Below, piece after piece: positions 51,517 through 60,371 of a stretch of DNA of 64,000 bases (the first letter of the stretch is position 1; each line of letters opens with the position of its first letter). The translations under genes and the position numbers were made by a program. Source of the DNA: CAYGYG01 sp964354155. Lineage in GTDB: Bacteria; Hydrothermota; Tepidihabitantia; SM23-42; CAYGYG01. The DNA lies in assembly GCA_964354155.1 (NCBI GenBank), contig CAYGYG010000006.1, forward strand, positions 71,337 to 135,336. Direction: 5' to 3'. The notes beneath the pieces are model-generated. The model was not told the origin of the DNA. It did no database searches and worked only from the letters and a program-made list of their open reading frames with translations.

Positions 51517-52566
51517 GTGAAGATTCCGGGATGGCTGAAGAATATCAGCGAGTTTTTCTCCAATGACATCGCGATCGACCTGGGAACTTGCTCCACCCTG
51601 ATCTACATCAAGGGTCGGGGCGTGGTGTTGAGGGAACCTTCGGTCGTTGCGATCGACACCGCAACCAGGAAGCTGCTGGCGGTTGGGAATGAGGCCAAGC
51701 GTATGCTGGGCCGAACGCCGGACGAGATCAAGGCAATTCGGCCGATGAAAGACGGCGTGATTGCTGATTTTGAGATGGTGGAATTGATGCTCCGCTCCTT
51801 CATCACCAAGGCGCGCCGCAAGCGGTTCTTCACCCGCCCCAGCGTTATTATCTGCGTGCCTTCCGGAATCACCGAGGTCGAAAAGCGGGCGGTTCGCGAT
51901 TCCGCCATGGCCGCCGGCGTCCGTGAGGTTTTCCTCGTTACCGAACCGATGGCGGCGGCGATCGGCGTCGGCCTGCCGGTCCATTCGCCCCAGGGCAGCA
52001 TGATCATCGACATCGGCGGCGGCACGACCGAGATCGCGGTCATCGCCCTTGCCGGCATTGTCAGCCAGTGTTCGATCCGCATTGCCGGCGATGAGATGGA
52101 TGAAGCGATCATCCAATACGTGAAGAAGAATTACAATGTGATAATCGGCGAGCAGACGGCCGAGGAATTGAAGATCAAGATCGGCTCGGCTTTTCCGACC
52201 GACGAGGAAAATGAGATGGAGGTCAGGGGCCGGGATCTGGTCTCGGGCATCCCCAAGACGATCAAGATATCGACCCGTCAGGTGCGCGAGGCGATCCAGG
52301 AGCCGATTGCGATGATCATCGAGGCGGTGCGGCTGACTCTGGAACGTACGCCGCCCGAGCTGGCCGCGGATATCATCTCGGCCGGGATCTTCATGGCGGG
52401 GGGGAGTTCACAGCTGCGTGCCCTTGATCTATTGATCCGCGAGGAAACCAACCTGCCGGTGCGGGTCGCCGAGAACGCGCAGGACTGCGTCGTCCTCGGG
52501 GCCGGGAAAATCCTGGAGAACATCCCGGCCTACACGAAAGTGATAATGAGAACCAAGAGGGATTAG
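51517..52566 (+). CDS. mreB: Rod-shape determining protein MreB
   Basis: 349 residues from GTG 51517 with AAGGAGG at 51504-51510. Actin-fold motifs are clear: DIAIDLGTCSTLIYIKGRGVVLREPSVVA (phosphate 1), MIIDIGGGTTEIAVIALAGIV (phosphate 2) and FMAGGSSQLRALD (adenosine). It polymerises under the inner membrane and positions the elongasome with MreC, MreD, PBP2 and RodA, all encoded next. The cell is therefore probably rod-shaped. Confidence 0.98.
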   Translation: MKIPGWLKNISEFFSNDIAIDLGTCSTLIYIKGRGVVLREPSVVAIDTATRKLLAVGNEAKRMLGRTPDEIKAIRPMKDGVIADFEMVELMLRSFITKARRKRFFTRPSVIICVPSGITEVEKRAVRDSAMAAGVREVFLVTEPMAAAIGVGLPVHSPQGSMIIDIGGGTTEIAVIALAGIVSQCSIRIAGDEMDEAIIQYVKKNYNVIIGEQTAEELKIKIGSAFPTDEENEMEVRGRDLVSGIPKTIKISTRQVREAIQEPIAMIIEAVRLTLERTPPELAADIISAGIFMAGGSSQLRALDLLIREETNLPVRVAENAQDCVVLGAGKILENIPAYTKVIMRTKRD

Positions 52567-52567
52567 T

Positions 52568-53398
52568 GTGCGCGGTGATGCGAGCAAGATAATACTGGCC
52601 GTTGCGGTCGTCATCTCGGTTGTCTTCATCGTCCTGCCGTTTCCCCAGAAGATGGTGGTGCGTAATGTGCTGGCCCCGGTGCTCCTCATGCCCGCCAACC
52701 TCGGCAATGTCCTGCTCTACAACTTCACCGTTCTCAAAACCAACGTCATGAAATACGAGGAAAGGTGTAACCGCCTGGCCCTGGAAAACGCCCTCCTTGC
52801 CGAGAAGCTCTCCCAGGCGCGTGATTCGGTGCGCGAGGCAAAGGCTGACTTCGACATCGTGCCGGCGCGGATTATCGAACGTGACCTGGTGACGATGAAT
52901 CGCCTGCTCTTCGTCGACCAGGGGTCGGCGGCGAAGATCGCGAAGGAGGCGGTCGTCATCTATTCGGGCAGCGCGATCGGTAGAATCACCGACGTTACCG
53001 GCCGCCGGTCGACGGTAACGACGGTCCTCAACCCGGGGGTGAGGATTTCAGCCCGAGTGAAGCGCAGCGGCATCTTTTGTATGACGGTAGCGACGCCCGA
53101 GGGGCTCTTGGCCAACTATATTCAGAAGGACGGCGACGTGCGGCCGGGTGACACGATAATAACCTCGGGTCTCAGTGACCTCATACCCGCCGGGCTAGAT
53201 GTCGCCACCGTGGTTCGACTCGAAGACGGCGAGGACATGTTCTTCAAGAAGGTATCCTTGAAGACCATGGTCGACATTGCCAAGCTGCAGAAGGTCTTCG
53301 TGATGCTGCCCAAAGCCCCGCCGGCCGCGAAGAAACGGTTTTTTGACCCATTCCGCAACGTGGAACCCCGGGCTCCGGTTATCCCCCTGCCGCCATGA
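52568..53398 (+). CDS. mreC: Rod-shape determining protein MreC
   Basis: 276 residues from GTG 52568, one base after the mreB stop. A single membrane segment (IILAVAVVISVVFIVLPF), a coiled coil (~residues 55-95) and the two beta barrels typical of MreC follow (VPARIIERDLVTMNRLLFVDQGSAAKIAKEAVVI, GRITDVTGRRSTVTTVLNPGVRISARV, DVRPGDTIITSGLSDLIPAGL). It is a periplasmic scaffold that activates PBP2. It overlaps mreD by four bases (ATGA). Confidence 0.95.
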   Translation: MRGDASKIILAVAVVISVVFIVLPFPQKMVVRNVLAPVLLMPANLGNVLLYNFTVLKTNVMKYEERCNRLALENALLAEKLSQARDSVREAKADFDIVPARIIERDLVTMNRLLFVDQGSAAKIAKEAVVIYSGSAIGRITDVTGRRSTVTTVLNPGVRISARVKRSGIFCMTVATPEGLLANYIQKDGDVRPGDTIITSGLSDLIPAGLDVATVVRLEDGEDMFFKKVSLKTMVDIAKLQKVFVMLPKAPPAAKKRFFDPFRNVEPRAPVIPLPP

Positions 53399-53838
53399 AA
53401 GTGCTGGTCATCGCCGTTCTTACCTACCTGTTCATGATTTTCGTGATGAATGTCGGGCCTCGATCACCCGACCTTCTCTTGATTCTGCTTTTTTTCGTCG
53501 CCTATAATGAATCCTTGATGTTGGCGCTGGTCTACGGTTTCTTGCTCGGCCTCTTGATCGACCTCGTCAACCCGGGCACGCTGGGCATACACGCTTTGGT
53601 CTACACACTGCTGCCTCTGGTCATCCAATTCCTCAAGGTCCGGCTCTATCAGAACGCCGTCTCAGTGGCGCTCAGCTTCCTGGCGATTTTCATTCTCAAA
53701 GTCGTTACTATCGGTCTTGCCGCCCCGAATCTCCGGGTGTTTTCCATCCTTTACTTCCTCTACACGATTGTCTGCTTCTTCCCCATGTTTCTGCTTGCCA
53801 ACCGACTTCTTTTCAGTGCATGGATGAAAAAGGCTTAA
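53395..53838 (+). CDS. mreD: Rod-shape determining protein MreD
   Basis: 147 residues, ATG 53395 overlapping the mreC stop. Four or five membrane helices fill the protein (VLVIAVLTYLFMIFVMNV, LALVYGFLLGLLIDLVNPGTLGIHALVYTLLPLVI, YFLYTIVCFFPMFLLANRLLF), including the GLLIDLVNPGTLG motif usual in MreD. It is an inner-membrane partner of MreC. Its end overlaps the mrdA start by 19 bases. Confidence 0.92.
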   Translation: MKVLVIAVLTYLFMIFVMNVGPRSPDLLLILLFFVAYNESLMLALVYGFLLGLLIDLVNPGTLGIHALVYTLLPLVIQFLKVRLYQNAVSVALSFLAIFILKVVTIGLAAPNLRVFSILYFLYTIVCFFPMFLLANRLLFSAWMKKA

Positions 53839-55532
53839 GGTTCCGTCACGCCTTCATCATAATTCTGATTCTGTTCGCCGTCATTTTCTTTTTTGTGGTC
53901 CGCATCCAGATCGTAGAAGGAAGACGCTACTACCAGCTTTCGGAAGAGAACCGTGTCCGGGAGGTCTACAACGCGGCGCCCCGCGGCAGCATTCTCGACC
54001 GTAACGGGATAATCCTCGCCAATTCCCGCCCCGGCTTCTCGGTGTCGATCATCCCCGCGGTGATTGACGACCGCACGACCGACGAGCTGGCGGTGATTGT
54101 CGGCATGGACCCGGCGGCAATCCGGGAGAGGATGAAGCGTACCCGGACCCCGCGCATCGCCCTGAAGATAAAACACGACATCGACTTCAATACCCTGACC
54201 AAGGTGGAGGAGCGGATGCGGGAGAAGAAAGGGATTGTTGTGGGCATTGAGCCGCTGCGGAACTACCCTTACGATTCTCTGTTTTGCCATGTCCTTGGTT
54301 ACGTTGGGGAAGTGACTTACGGCGAGTTGGGCGGGCCGAGCGAATACAAGTACGGCGATTTCGTCGGCCGCATGGGTATCGAGGAATTCTATGAAGGCAA
54401 GCTGCGCGGCAAGGACGGCGTGACCTACATGGAGGTTGATGCCTACGGTAATGAACTGGGACCGATTGCGGAAAAACGGCCCCTGCCTTTGACCGAAGGC
54501 GAGAGCATTACTTTGACAATCGACGCCGCGCTTCAGGAGTCGGCGGCGGTTTACCTGGCGGCCTACAAGAAAGCGGCGGTGGTCGCGCTCGATCCTGGGA
54601 CCGGGGACGTATTGACTCTCTACAGCAAGCCCGGGTTCGACCCCAATATCTTCATTCAGGGGTTGACCATGGAAGCTTGGCGCGAGATCGAAGGGCACCA
54701 GGACGCGCCGCTCTATGATCGGGCGATCATGAGCGGCTATCCGCCGGGGTCGACCTATAAGCCATTTGTCGCCCTGGCCGCGTTGGACCAGGGTCTGGTC
54801 AAGGCGGACAGGAAATTCGCGCCCTGCACCGGCAAGTTTCGGATGGGGAACCGTGTTTTCCGCTGCTGGTCAGTGCATCGCAGCAAAGACTTAGTCGAGG
54901 CGCTGGTTCATTCCTGCGATATCTACTTCTATCAGCTTGGACTTCTGGTCGGAATCGAGGGCATGCATGGACTATGCAAGAGACTGGGGTTGGGTGAGGT
55001 TAGCGGGATCGATCTGCCCGAGGAGAAGAAAGGACTCTTGCCCGACACCAAGTGGTTCGATGTGCGCTACCGGAAGCAGTGGAGCAAGGGACACGTCATG
55101 AATCTTGCGATCGGTCAGGGCGAGATCCTGGTGACTCCGCTGCAGCTGGCCTGCGCTTATGCGGTCCTGGCGAATGAGGGCAAGGCGGTGCATCCCCGGT
55201 TGATGAAGCACGGTAAGCCGAAACTTTCTGAAACCGGGATCTCGAAAGAAGCGATTGCCACCGTGCGGCAAGGCTTGCTGAAAGTTGTGGAAGAGGGAAC
55301 CGGCGTCATGGCCCGGCTGGGTCCGATGCCGATTGCGGGCAAGACGGGCACGGCGCAGAATCCTTTCGGCGGGGACCATTCGCTATTCGTAGGCTACAGT
55401 CCCGTTGACCACCCTGAGATTCTGGTGGTGGTGATCGTTGAGAACGCCGGGCACGGCGGCAGCATTGCCGCGCCGATCGCGGGACGGCTCATCGAAGACT
55501 TCTTCAACCAACATGGTCCGCGAAGCCGATAA
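53820..55532 (+). CDS. mrdA: Penicillin-binding protein 2 (elongasome transpeptidase)
   Basis: 570 residues from ATG 53820. The N-terminal helix (FIIILILFAVIFFFVVRIQIVEG) is followed by the pedestal domain (APRGSILDRNGIILANSRPGFSVSIIP). The transpeptidase domain has nucleophile Ser311 in SGYPPGSTYKPFVAL, SCD in HSCDIYFYQLG where SxN is usual, and KTGTAQNPFG near the end. It cross-links peptidoglycan along the side wall together with RodA. Length and order match the family. It overlaps rodA. Confidence 0.96.
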   Translation: MDEKGLRFRHAFIIILILFAVIFFFVVRIQIVEGRRYYQLSEENRVREVYNAAPRGSILDRNGIILANSRPGFSVSIIPAVIDDRTTDELAVIVGMDPAAIRERMKRTRTPRIALKIKHDIDFNTLTKVEERMREKKGIVVGIEPLRNYPYDSLFCHVLGYVGEVTYGELGGPSEYKYGDFVGRMGIEEFYEGKLRGKDGVTYMEVDAYGNELGPIAEKRPLPLTEGESITLTIDAALQESAAVYLAAYKKAAVVALDPGTGDVLTLYSKPGFDPNIFIQGLTMEAWREIEGHQDAPLYDRAIMSGYPPGSTYKPFVALAALDQGLVKADRKFAPCTGKFRMGNRVFRCWSVHRSKDLVEALVHSCDIYFYQLGLLVGIEGMHGLCKRLGLGEVSGIDLPEEKKGLLPDTKWFDVRYRKQWSKGHVMNLAIGQGEILVTPLQLACAYAVLANEGKAVHPRLMKHGKPKLSETGISKEAIATVRQGLLKVVEEGTGVMARLGPMPIAGKTGTAQNPFGGDHSLFVGYSPVDHPEILVVVIVENAGHGGSIAAPIAGRLIEDFFNQHGPRSR

Positions 55533-56694
55533 GACGATCCTCGTCATCACGATCATCCTGACCGTCTTCGGCCTGTTGATGATCTTCAGTGCCGGCGGCA
55601 CCAAGTACCTGTTGCGGCAGAGTGCTTTCTTCGGCATTGCGCTGGTGGCGCTCATCGTCTTCGCAAATCTAAATCCCAGGGTACTGGGCTTTCTTGCTCC
55701 TTTCCTCTATATCATGAGCCTGGTGCTGCTGCTCGCCGTGCTCAGGCTCAGTCCTTTCGCGGCCCGGCGGTGGATCCCGGTGGGCGATTTTTCGCTCCAG
55801 CCGTCCGAATTCGCCAAGCTCTTCACTATCCTTTTCCTGGCGCACGTCATGGTGAACTTGAAACAGAAGCTGTCGACGGTGTATCACGCCTTGCTGCCCA
55901 TTGTCATCGTCGGCCTGCCCGCGGTGCTGGTCGTGATTGAGCCGGACCTGGGTGCGGCCCAGATATTCTTCGCGCCTTTGATGGCGATGCTCTACTGGAA
56001 AGGGCTCAATGGTTTTGCCATTTTTCTTCTTGTGGCGCCGCTTTTCTCCATGGTGGCCAGCTTTTCCATCGTGGTCTGGGCGGTGTACATCGTGCTGCTT
56101 TCGGTTGTGCTCTTCTGGCGGAAAAGATTGCACGAAATCATTTTCGGCCTGACCACGAATTCAGTCTTCGGCCTGCTCACGCCCCTGATCTGGGGTTCGC
56201 TCAAGCTCTATCAGAAGAAGAGGATTATTACCTTTCTTTCGCCCTGGCTTGACCCGAAGGGCATCTCGTGGCAACTCATCCAGTCCAAGATCGCCATGGG
56301 ATCCGGGCAGATATTCGGCAAAGGGTTTCTGGCGGGCACGCAGAAGAAGCTGGAATTCCTTCCCGAGCGGCACACCGATTTCATATTTTCCTGCATCGGC
56401 GAGGAATTCGGTTTCCTCGGAACCGGGATCCTGCTGGCGCTGTATCTCGTGCTGAGTTACCGGATACTGCTCGTGGCCAAGGAATCCCATAACGAGTTTC
56501 ACAGCTTGGTGGCGGCCGGAATTTGGGCCATGCTTTCCTATCAAATTGTGCTCAACATCGGCATGACGATCGGCATTTTCCCGGTTACCGGTGTGCCTTT
56601 GCCCTTTATCAGCTACGGCGGTTCATCGCTGTTGGTCAACTTCATCGCCATCGGCATCGTCCTGTCGCTTTCGAAGAGGAAACTGGAATACTAA
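55513..56694 (+). CDS. rodA: SEDS-family peptidoglycan polymerase RodA
   Basis: 393 residues from ATG 55513; earlier in-frame codons lie inside mrdA. About ten membrane helices are seen. Family motifs include FSLQPSEFAKLFTILFLAHVM, DLGAAQIFFAPLMAMLYWKG, ERHTDFIFSCIGEEFGFLGTG and PVTGVPLPFISYGGSSLLVNFIAIGI. The protein polymerises glycan strands and works with PBP2. A hydrophobic insertion before the conserved loop (PLFSMVASFSIVVWAVYIVLLSVVLFW) is as in other RodA proteins. It is the last gene of the operon. Confidence 0.96.
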   Translation: MVREADKTILVITIILTVFGLLMIFSAGGTKYLLRQSAFFGIALVALIVFANLNPRVLGFLAPFLYIMSLVLLLAVLRLSPFAARRWIPVGDFSLQPSEFAKLFTILFLAHVMVNLKQKLSTVYHALLPIVIVGLPAVLVVIEPDLGAAQIFFAPLMAMLYWKGLNGFAIFLLVAPLFSMVASFSIVVWAVYIVLLSVVLFWRKRLHEIIFGLTTNSVFGLLTPLIWGSLKLYQKKRIITFLSPWLDPKGISWQLIQSKIAMGSGQIFGKGFLAGTQKKLEFLPERHTDFIFSCIGEEFGFLGTGILLALYLVLSYRILLVAKESHNEFHSLVAAGIWAMLSYQIVLNIGMTIGIFPVTGVPLPFISYGGSSLLVNFIAIGIVLSLSKRKLEY

Positions 56695-56953
56695 TGATTT
56701 CGCCATGACTGTCTTGACGAATAGAGATTCTTCGTCCCGCAAAGCGGAACCCAGAATGACACTCCTGCCTCTCATTGTGAACGAAATCACCTCTGTGTCC
56801 CCCTACGGGGCCTTAGGCCGTGGGGAGAAATATTTCATCCCGTTCGTTTCTGTAAACTGATCAATGCCGAAATCAATAATGTCGTGTCCCATAAGTGTCT
56901 ATGATGTCATTCTGAGGGTGTCCCCGACACGGGAAGACCGGCCGACAAAGTAG
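56695..56953. other. Non-coding stretch with dispersed-repeat fragments
   Basis: It contains AGATTCTTCGTCCCGCAAAG...CAGAATGACA (56723-56761), related to the 16550 and 33545 sequences, CTCTGTGTCCCCCTACGG (56790-56807), seen also near 26029-26044, and GTCATTCTGAGGGTGTCCCC (56905-56924). No gene is supported. Confidence 0.5.
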
Positions 56954-56981
56954 TTGACTTTGCGGGGGCGACGGCTATAAT
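56954..56981 (+). promoter_or_regulatory. Promoter of gcvH-gcvPA
   Basis: TTGACT (56954-56959), 16-base spacer, TATAAT (56976-56981); leader of ~65 bases. No glycine-riboswitch-like fold is evident in it. Confidence 0.7.
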
Positions 56982-57053
56982 CGATATCCCGTCATTTCCA
57001 ATCGCAGTTGGTTGCCTTTATGGCGGAAGCGTTTGAGAAATAAAGGAGGTTTG

Positions 57054-57446
57054 ATGGTCGCTATTTTGGAGGACCTGAAATACACCAAGGACCACGAGTG
57101 GGTAAAGATCGAAGGTGACACCGCGACCGAAGGTCTCACCGACTATGCGCAGAACGAACTGTCCGATATCGTGATGATCGAACTGCCGCAGGTCGGCCGC
57201 AAGGTTAAGGCCGGCGAGTCGGTCGGGACGATCGAGGCGGTAAAAGCGGTCGCCGAGCTTTACTGCGCCTTGAGCGGCGAGGTCATTGCCGTGAATGAAG
57301 AGGCCAAGACCGCGCCCGATCTTGTGAACAAGGACCCGTACGGCAAGGGCTGGCTCTTCAAGTTGAAGTTTGCCAACCCAGAGGAAATCAAGGGTCTGCT
57401 GACTGCGGCCGACTACACCAAGCTCGCCGCGGAGAAAGCGCATTGA
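57054..57446 (+). CDS. gcvH: Glycine cleavage system H protein
   Basis: 130 residues from ATG 57054 (AAAGGAGG at 57042-57049). It carries the lipoyl arm that shuttles the aminomethyl group between P, T and L proteins. The lipoylated Lys64 lies in GESVGTIEAVKAVAELYCALSGEV, and KYTKDHEWVKIEGDTATEGLTDYAQNELSDIVMIELPQVG is the canonical start. LipB (44975) could supply its octanoyl group. The gcvPA start overlaps its stop. Confidence 0.97.
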   Translation: MVAILEDLKYTKDHEWVKIEGDTATEGLTDYAQNELSDIVMIELPQVGRKVKAGESVGTIEAVKAVAELYCALSGEVIAVNEEAKTAPDLVNKDPYGKGWLFKLKFANPEEIKGLLTAADYTKLAAEKAH

Positions 57447-58786
57447 TGCACTACATCCCCCTGACCCCCGAGGACGAGAAGGCGATGCTTGAGAAGATCG
57501 GGGTTGGGTCGTTTGAGGGGTTGCTTGACGCCATCATTCCTCGCGATTTGAGGTGCTCCGGGCCCCTGGGCCTGCCGAAACCGGCCAGCGAACACGAAGT
57601 CCGCCGGATAATTAGGGACCTCGGGCAGCAGAATGTCACCGCCGATGACAATGTGTCATTTCTGGGCGGCGGCATCTATGATCACTACATGCCCGCGGTC
57701 ATAAACCAGATCCTCCTCCGGAGCGAATTCTACACCGCGTATACGCCGTATCAAGCCGAGGTCTCGCAGGGTACCCTGCAGGCGATCTTTGAATTTCAGA
57801 CCGCGGTCTGCGAGCTGACCAAGATGGAGGCGGCCAACGCGTCGATGTACGACGGCGCCTCGGCGCTGGCCGAAGCCTGTCTCGTGGCCAAAGCGGTGTC
57901 GAAGCGCAACACGGTCGTCATTGCCGAAACCGTCAATCCCCGGCACCGAGCCGTGGTCGGCACCTATGTTGCCGGCACCGATACGCCGCTCGTGGTGGTC
58001 AAGGGCGGTGGCGGGACGGTAGATCTTGACGCGCTGGAGGCAGTGATCGACGAGCGCACGGCTTGCGTTGCGGTTCAGCAACCGAATTTTTTTGGGCTGT
58101 TGGAGGAGGTCGGAGCGATTGAAAAAATCGCCCACCGCAAGGGCGCGCTGTTCATTAGCAGTGTTGACCCGATCTCACTGGGCATGCTGACGCCTCCCGG
58201 TGACTATGGAGCGGACATCGCCGTGGGGGAGGGTCAAGGGTTGGGACTGCCGATGGGATTCGGCGGACCCCTGCTCGGGCTGTTTGCCGCACGGAAAGAG
58301 CATGTCCGGTTCATGCCCGGCCGGCTGGTCGGCATGACAACGGACCGGGACGGCAAGCGAGGTTTTGTGCTGACGCTCCAGACTCGGGAACAGCACATAC
58401 GAAGGGAGAAGGCGACTTCCAATATCTGCACGAATGAGGCGCTCTGCGCGCTGGGGGCCTTGATTTACCTGTCCCTGATGGGTCGTGAAGGGATCGCGGA
58501 AGTTGCCCAACAATCCTTTCTCAAAAGCCATTACCTTAACGGCCAGCTCGGCCGTCTGGACAAGGTCCGATTGCCCTTCAGTAAACCTTTTTTTAAGGAG
58601 TTCGTCATCGAGGTGGAGAACCCGGAGCGCGTGCTGGATCAGCTCCTGGCTAAGCGGATATTCGGCGGTATCAGTTTAGGCCGCTTTGACCAGCGGTGGA
58701 ACAAGTATCTGTTGATCGCGGTGACCGAGAAACGCACCCGCCAGGAGATGGACTATTTCGTTGGTGCGTTGAAGACAATCCTGTAA
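57446..58786 (+). CDS. gcvPA: Glycine dehydrogenase (decarboxylating) subunit 1
   Basis: 446 residues; ATG 57446 overlaps the gcvH stop (TGATG), with TTG 57443 as an alternative. This is the N-terminal half of the split P-protein: YIPLTPEDEKAMLEKIGVGSFEGLLDAIP-like opening, FLGGGIYDHYMPAVINQIL, FYTAYTPYQAEVSQGTLQAIFEFQTAVCELTKMEAANASMYDGASALAEA, and GFGGPLLGLFAARKEHVRFMPGRLVG. It works as a heterotetramer with GcvPB, which binds the catalytic PLP. No gcvPB, gcvT or lpd lies in the window, although gcvPB usually follows directly. Confidence 0.95.
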   Translation: MHYIPLTPEDEKAMLEKIGVGSFEGLLDAIIPRDLRCSGPLGLPKPASEHEVRRIIRDLGQQNVTADDNVSFLGGGIYDHYMPAVINQILLRSEFYTAYTPYQAEVSQGTLQAIFEFQTAVCELTKMEAANASMYDGASALAEACLVAKAVSKRNTVVIAETVNPRHRAVVGTYVAGTDTPLVVVKGGGGTVDLDALEAVIDERTACVAVQQPNFFGLLEEVGAIEKIAHRKGALFISSVDPISLGMLTPPGDYGADIAVGEGQGLGLPMGFGGPLLGLFAARKEHVRFMPGRLVGMTTDRDGKRGFVLTLQTREQHIRREKATSNICTNEALCALGALIYLSLMGREGIAEVAQQSFLKSHYLNGQLGRLDKVRLPFSKPFFKEFVIEVENPERVLDQLLAKRIFGGISLGRFDQRWNKYLLIAVTEKRTRQEMDYFVGALKTIL

Positions 58787-58844
58787 GATTCAGATCCCCA
58801 GATCCCAAAGCGAACAAGCGAACGCCTGCCCCCTCTCGTTTTTA

Positions 58845-59555
58845 TTATCGCGCGATGGCGCTGACCAGGGCGCCGACGCTTCGGGCGCCCGCCTGCTTCA
58901 AGACGGACGCGCACTCGTTGAGGGTGGCACCGGTAGTCATGACGTCATCGATCAAGAGCAAGGATTTGCCGGTGACGATGGCGTCATCGCGCAGTCGGAA
59001 TGCTCCAGCGACATTGTCCCGGCGGTCCCCGTCGGTCAGCTTCGTCTGGGTGGGCGTGTCCCGGGTGCGGACCAGGCAATCGAGAACTGGTTGGGCCGAT
59101 TCCAGGCTGACCACGCGGGACAGCAGGAGGGCCTGGTTGTAGCCGCGGTCGCGCTGCCGGCCTTTGTGAAGGGGGACCGGGACGACGCGGTCGGCGGTTG
59201 CCAGAATCGTGTCGCTTTCCAGGACCCGGGCCATGCTGCGACCCAGAAGCCGGGCCAGCGATTGGCGGTTGCCGTACTTGAAGGCGTGGATTATTTTGTC
59301 AACGGGCGGCGCAAAGACCGCCCAGGCGCGGAGCCGGTCGAAGTCGGGCCGGTGCCGGACGCAGGCGCGGCACGAATCGCCGGTCGACAACGGACGGCCG
59401 CACCCTTGACAGAACGGCGGCGCGACGATTTGGATCATGTCGTAGCAGTCGCCGCAGAGCAGTCCTTCGTCGATTTCCTGCTCGCAGGCGATGCACAGGG
59501 GAGGAACCAGAAAACGGAGGAGAAGTTTTAGATTAGTTTTTACGGCTTTGAACAT
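58845..59555 (-). CDS. comF: ComF-family phosphoribosyltransferase-like protein
   Basis: 236 residues from ATG 59555; the frame continues upstream into lgt but the family starts here. Zinc-finger cysteines (LCIACEQEIDEGLLCGDCYDM, FCQGCGRPLSTGDSCRACV) precede the PRTase fold with FAPPVDKIIHAFKYGNRQSLARLLGR, VPVPLHKGRQRDRGYNQALLLSR and the PRPP loop LLLIDDVMTTGATL. ComF is needed for uptake of transforming DNA in competent species; its chemistry is not settled. The lgt gene overlaps its start by ~23 bases. Confidence 0.92.
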   Translation of the reverse strand: MFKAVKTNLKLLLRFLVPPLCIACEQEIDEGLLCGDCYDMIQIVAPPFCQGCGRPLSTGDSCRACVRHRPDFDRLRAWAVFAPPVDKIIHAFKYGNRQSLARLLGRSMARVLESDTILATADRVVPVPLHKGRQRDRGYNQALLLSRVVSLESAQPVLDCLVRTRDTPTQTKLTDGDRRDNVAGAFRLRDDAIVTGKSLLLIDDVMTTGATLNECASVLKQAGARSVGALVSAIAR

Positions 59556-60303
59556 TGCCCGCCCTCTTGCCGACCATGGCAAGCACCAGAATTCCGGCAA
59601 TGACCACGCCGAGCGCGATGGCCTGATTGATCCAGAAATTGCCGCCATTCTCGTAATACCGGACAAAGTCGATCGAGAAGCGAAAACCGCCGTACCCGAC
59701 CAGAAACTCGCCGAAGACCCGTCCGGTTTTGAGCTTCTTGCGCTGGCGAATCGTGAGAAAGACGGCCAGGGCCAGTCCGAAGAGCGACGAGTAGAGTTGC
59801 GTCGGATGCAGGTGAACCTGGAGCTGACCGGCCGCCGAGCGGTAGGGAAACTTCATCCCCCAGGGCAGGCCGGTCGGCTTGCCGAAACAACAGCCGTTAA
59901 GGAAACAACCGATGCGCGTCAGAGACTCCCCCAGAGCGATCATCGGGGCGACCACGTCCCCGGTCTTCAGGATCGGGAGATGATGCTTGTTGAGGAAAAG
60001 CAGCGCCGCGACGACGGCTCCGAGAAAGCCGCCGAAGAACATCAGCCCGCCTTCCCAGATCTTCAGAAACGAGATCGGATTAGAGAGAAACTCATCGGGG
60101 TGGAACATGATGTAGAGGAGGCGTGCCCCGATCACCGCTGCGATCAGCACCCAGAAACCGAGGTCCTCGATCTTCTTCGGATCAAGCCCTCTCTTCTTGG
60201 CCGCCCGTTGGGCGAGGAAGATGCCCAGAATAAAGGAGAGGGCCAGCATCAGGCCGTAGGAATAGATCGGCAGCGGACCGAGTTTAATCAGGATCGGAGC
60301 CAT
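59533..60303 (-). CDS. lgt: Prolipoprotein diacylglyceryl transferase
   Basis: 256 residues from ATG 60303 (no strong ribosome site; probably translated from the rocD transcript 68 bases downstream of its stop). Seven membrane helices are expected. Lgt motifs are present: GPLPIYSYGLMLALSF, IGARLLYIMFHP, WEGGLMFFGGFLGA, ESLTRIGCFLNGCCFGKPT and HPTQLYSSL. It transfers diacylglycerol from phosphatidylglycerol to the lipobox cysteine of prolipoproteins in the inner membrane. A likely substrate is the lipoprotein at 36314. Confidence 0.96.
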   Translation of the reverse strand: MAPILIKLGPLPIYSYGLMLALSFILGIFLAQRAAKKRGLDPKKIEDLGFWVLIAAVIGARLLYIMFHPDEFLSNPISFLKIWEGGLMFFGGFLGAVVAALLFLNKHHLPILKTGDVVAPMIALGESLTRIGCFLNGCCFGKPTGLPWGMKFPYRSAAGQLQVHLHPTQLYSSLFGLALAVFLTIRQRKKLKTGRVFGEFLVGYGGFRFSIDFVRYYENGGNFWINQAIALGVVIAGILVLAMVGKRAGNVQSRKN

Positions 60304-60371
60304 TATCAGCGATGCATCAGCCGGCGCAAACTTGACGACCCGGAGGCATTCTCACTTCTTCCGTCCGGGCG

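Noticed and set aside
56982..57053. Glycine riboswitch before gcvH
   Set aside because: The leader is only about 65 bases, too short for the aptamer, and no matching conserved bases are seen.
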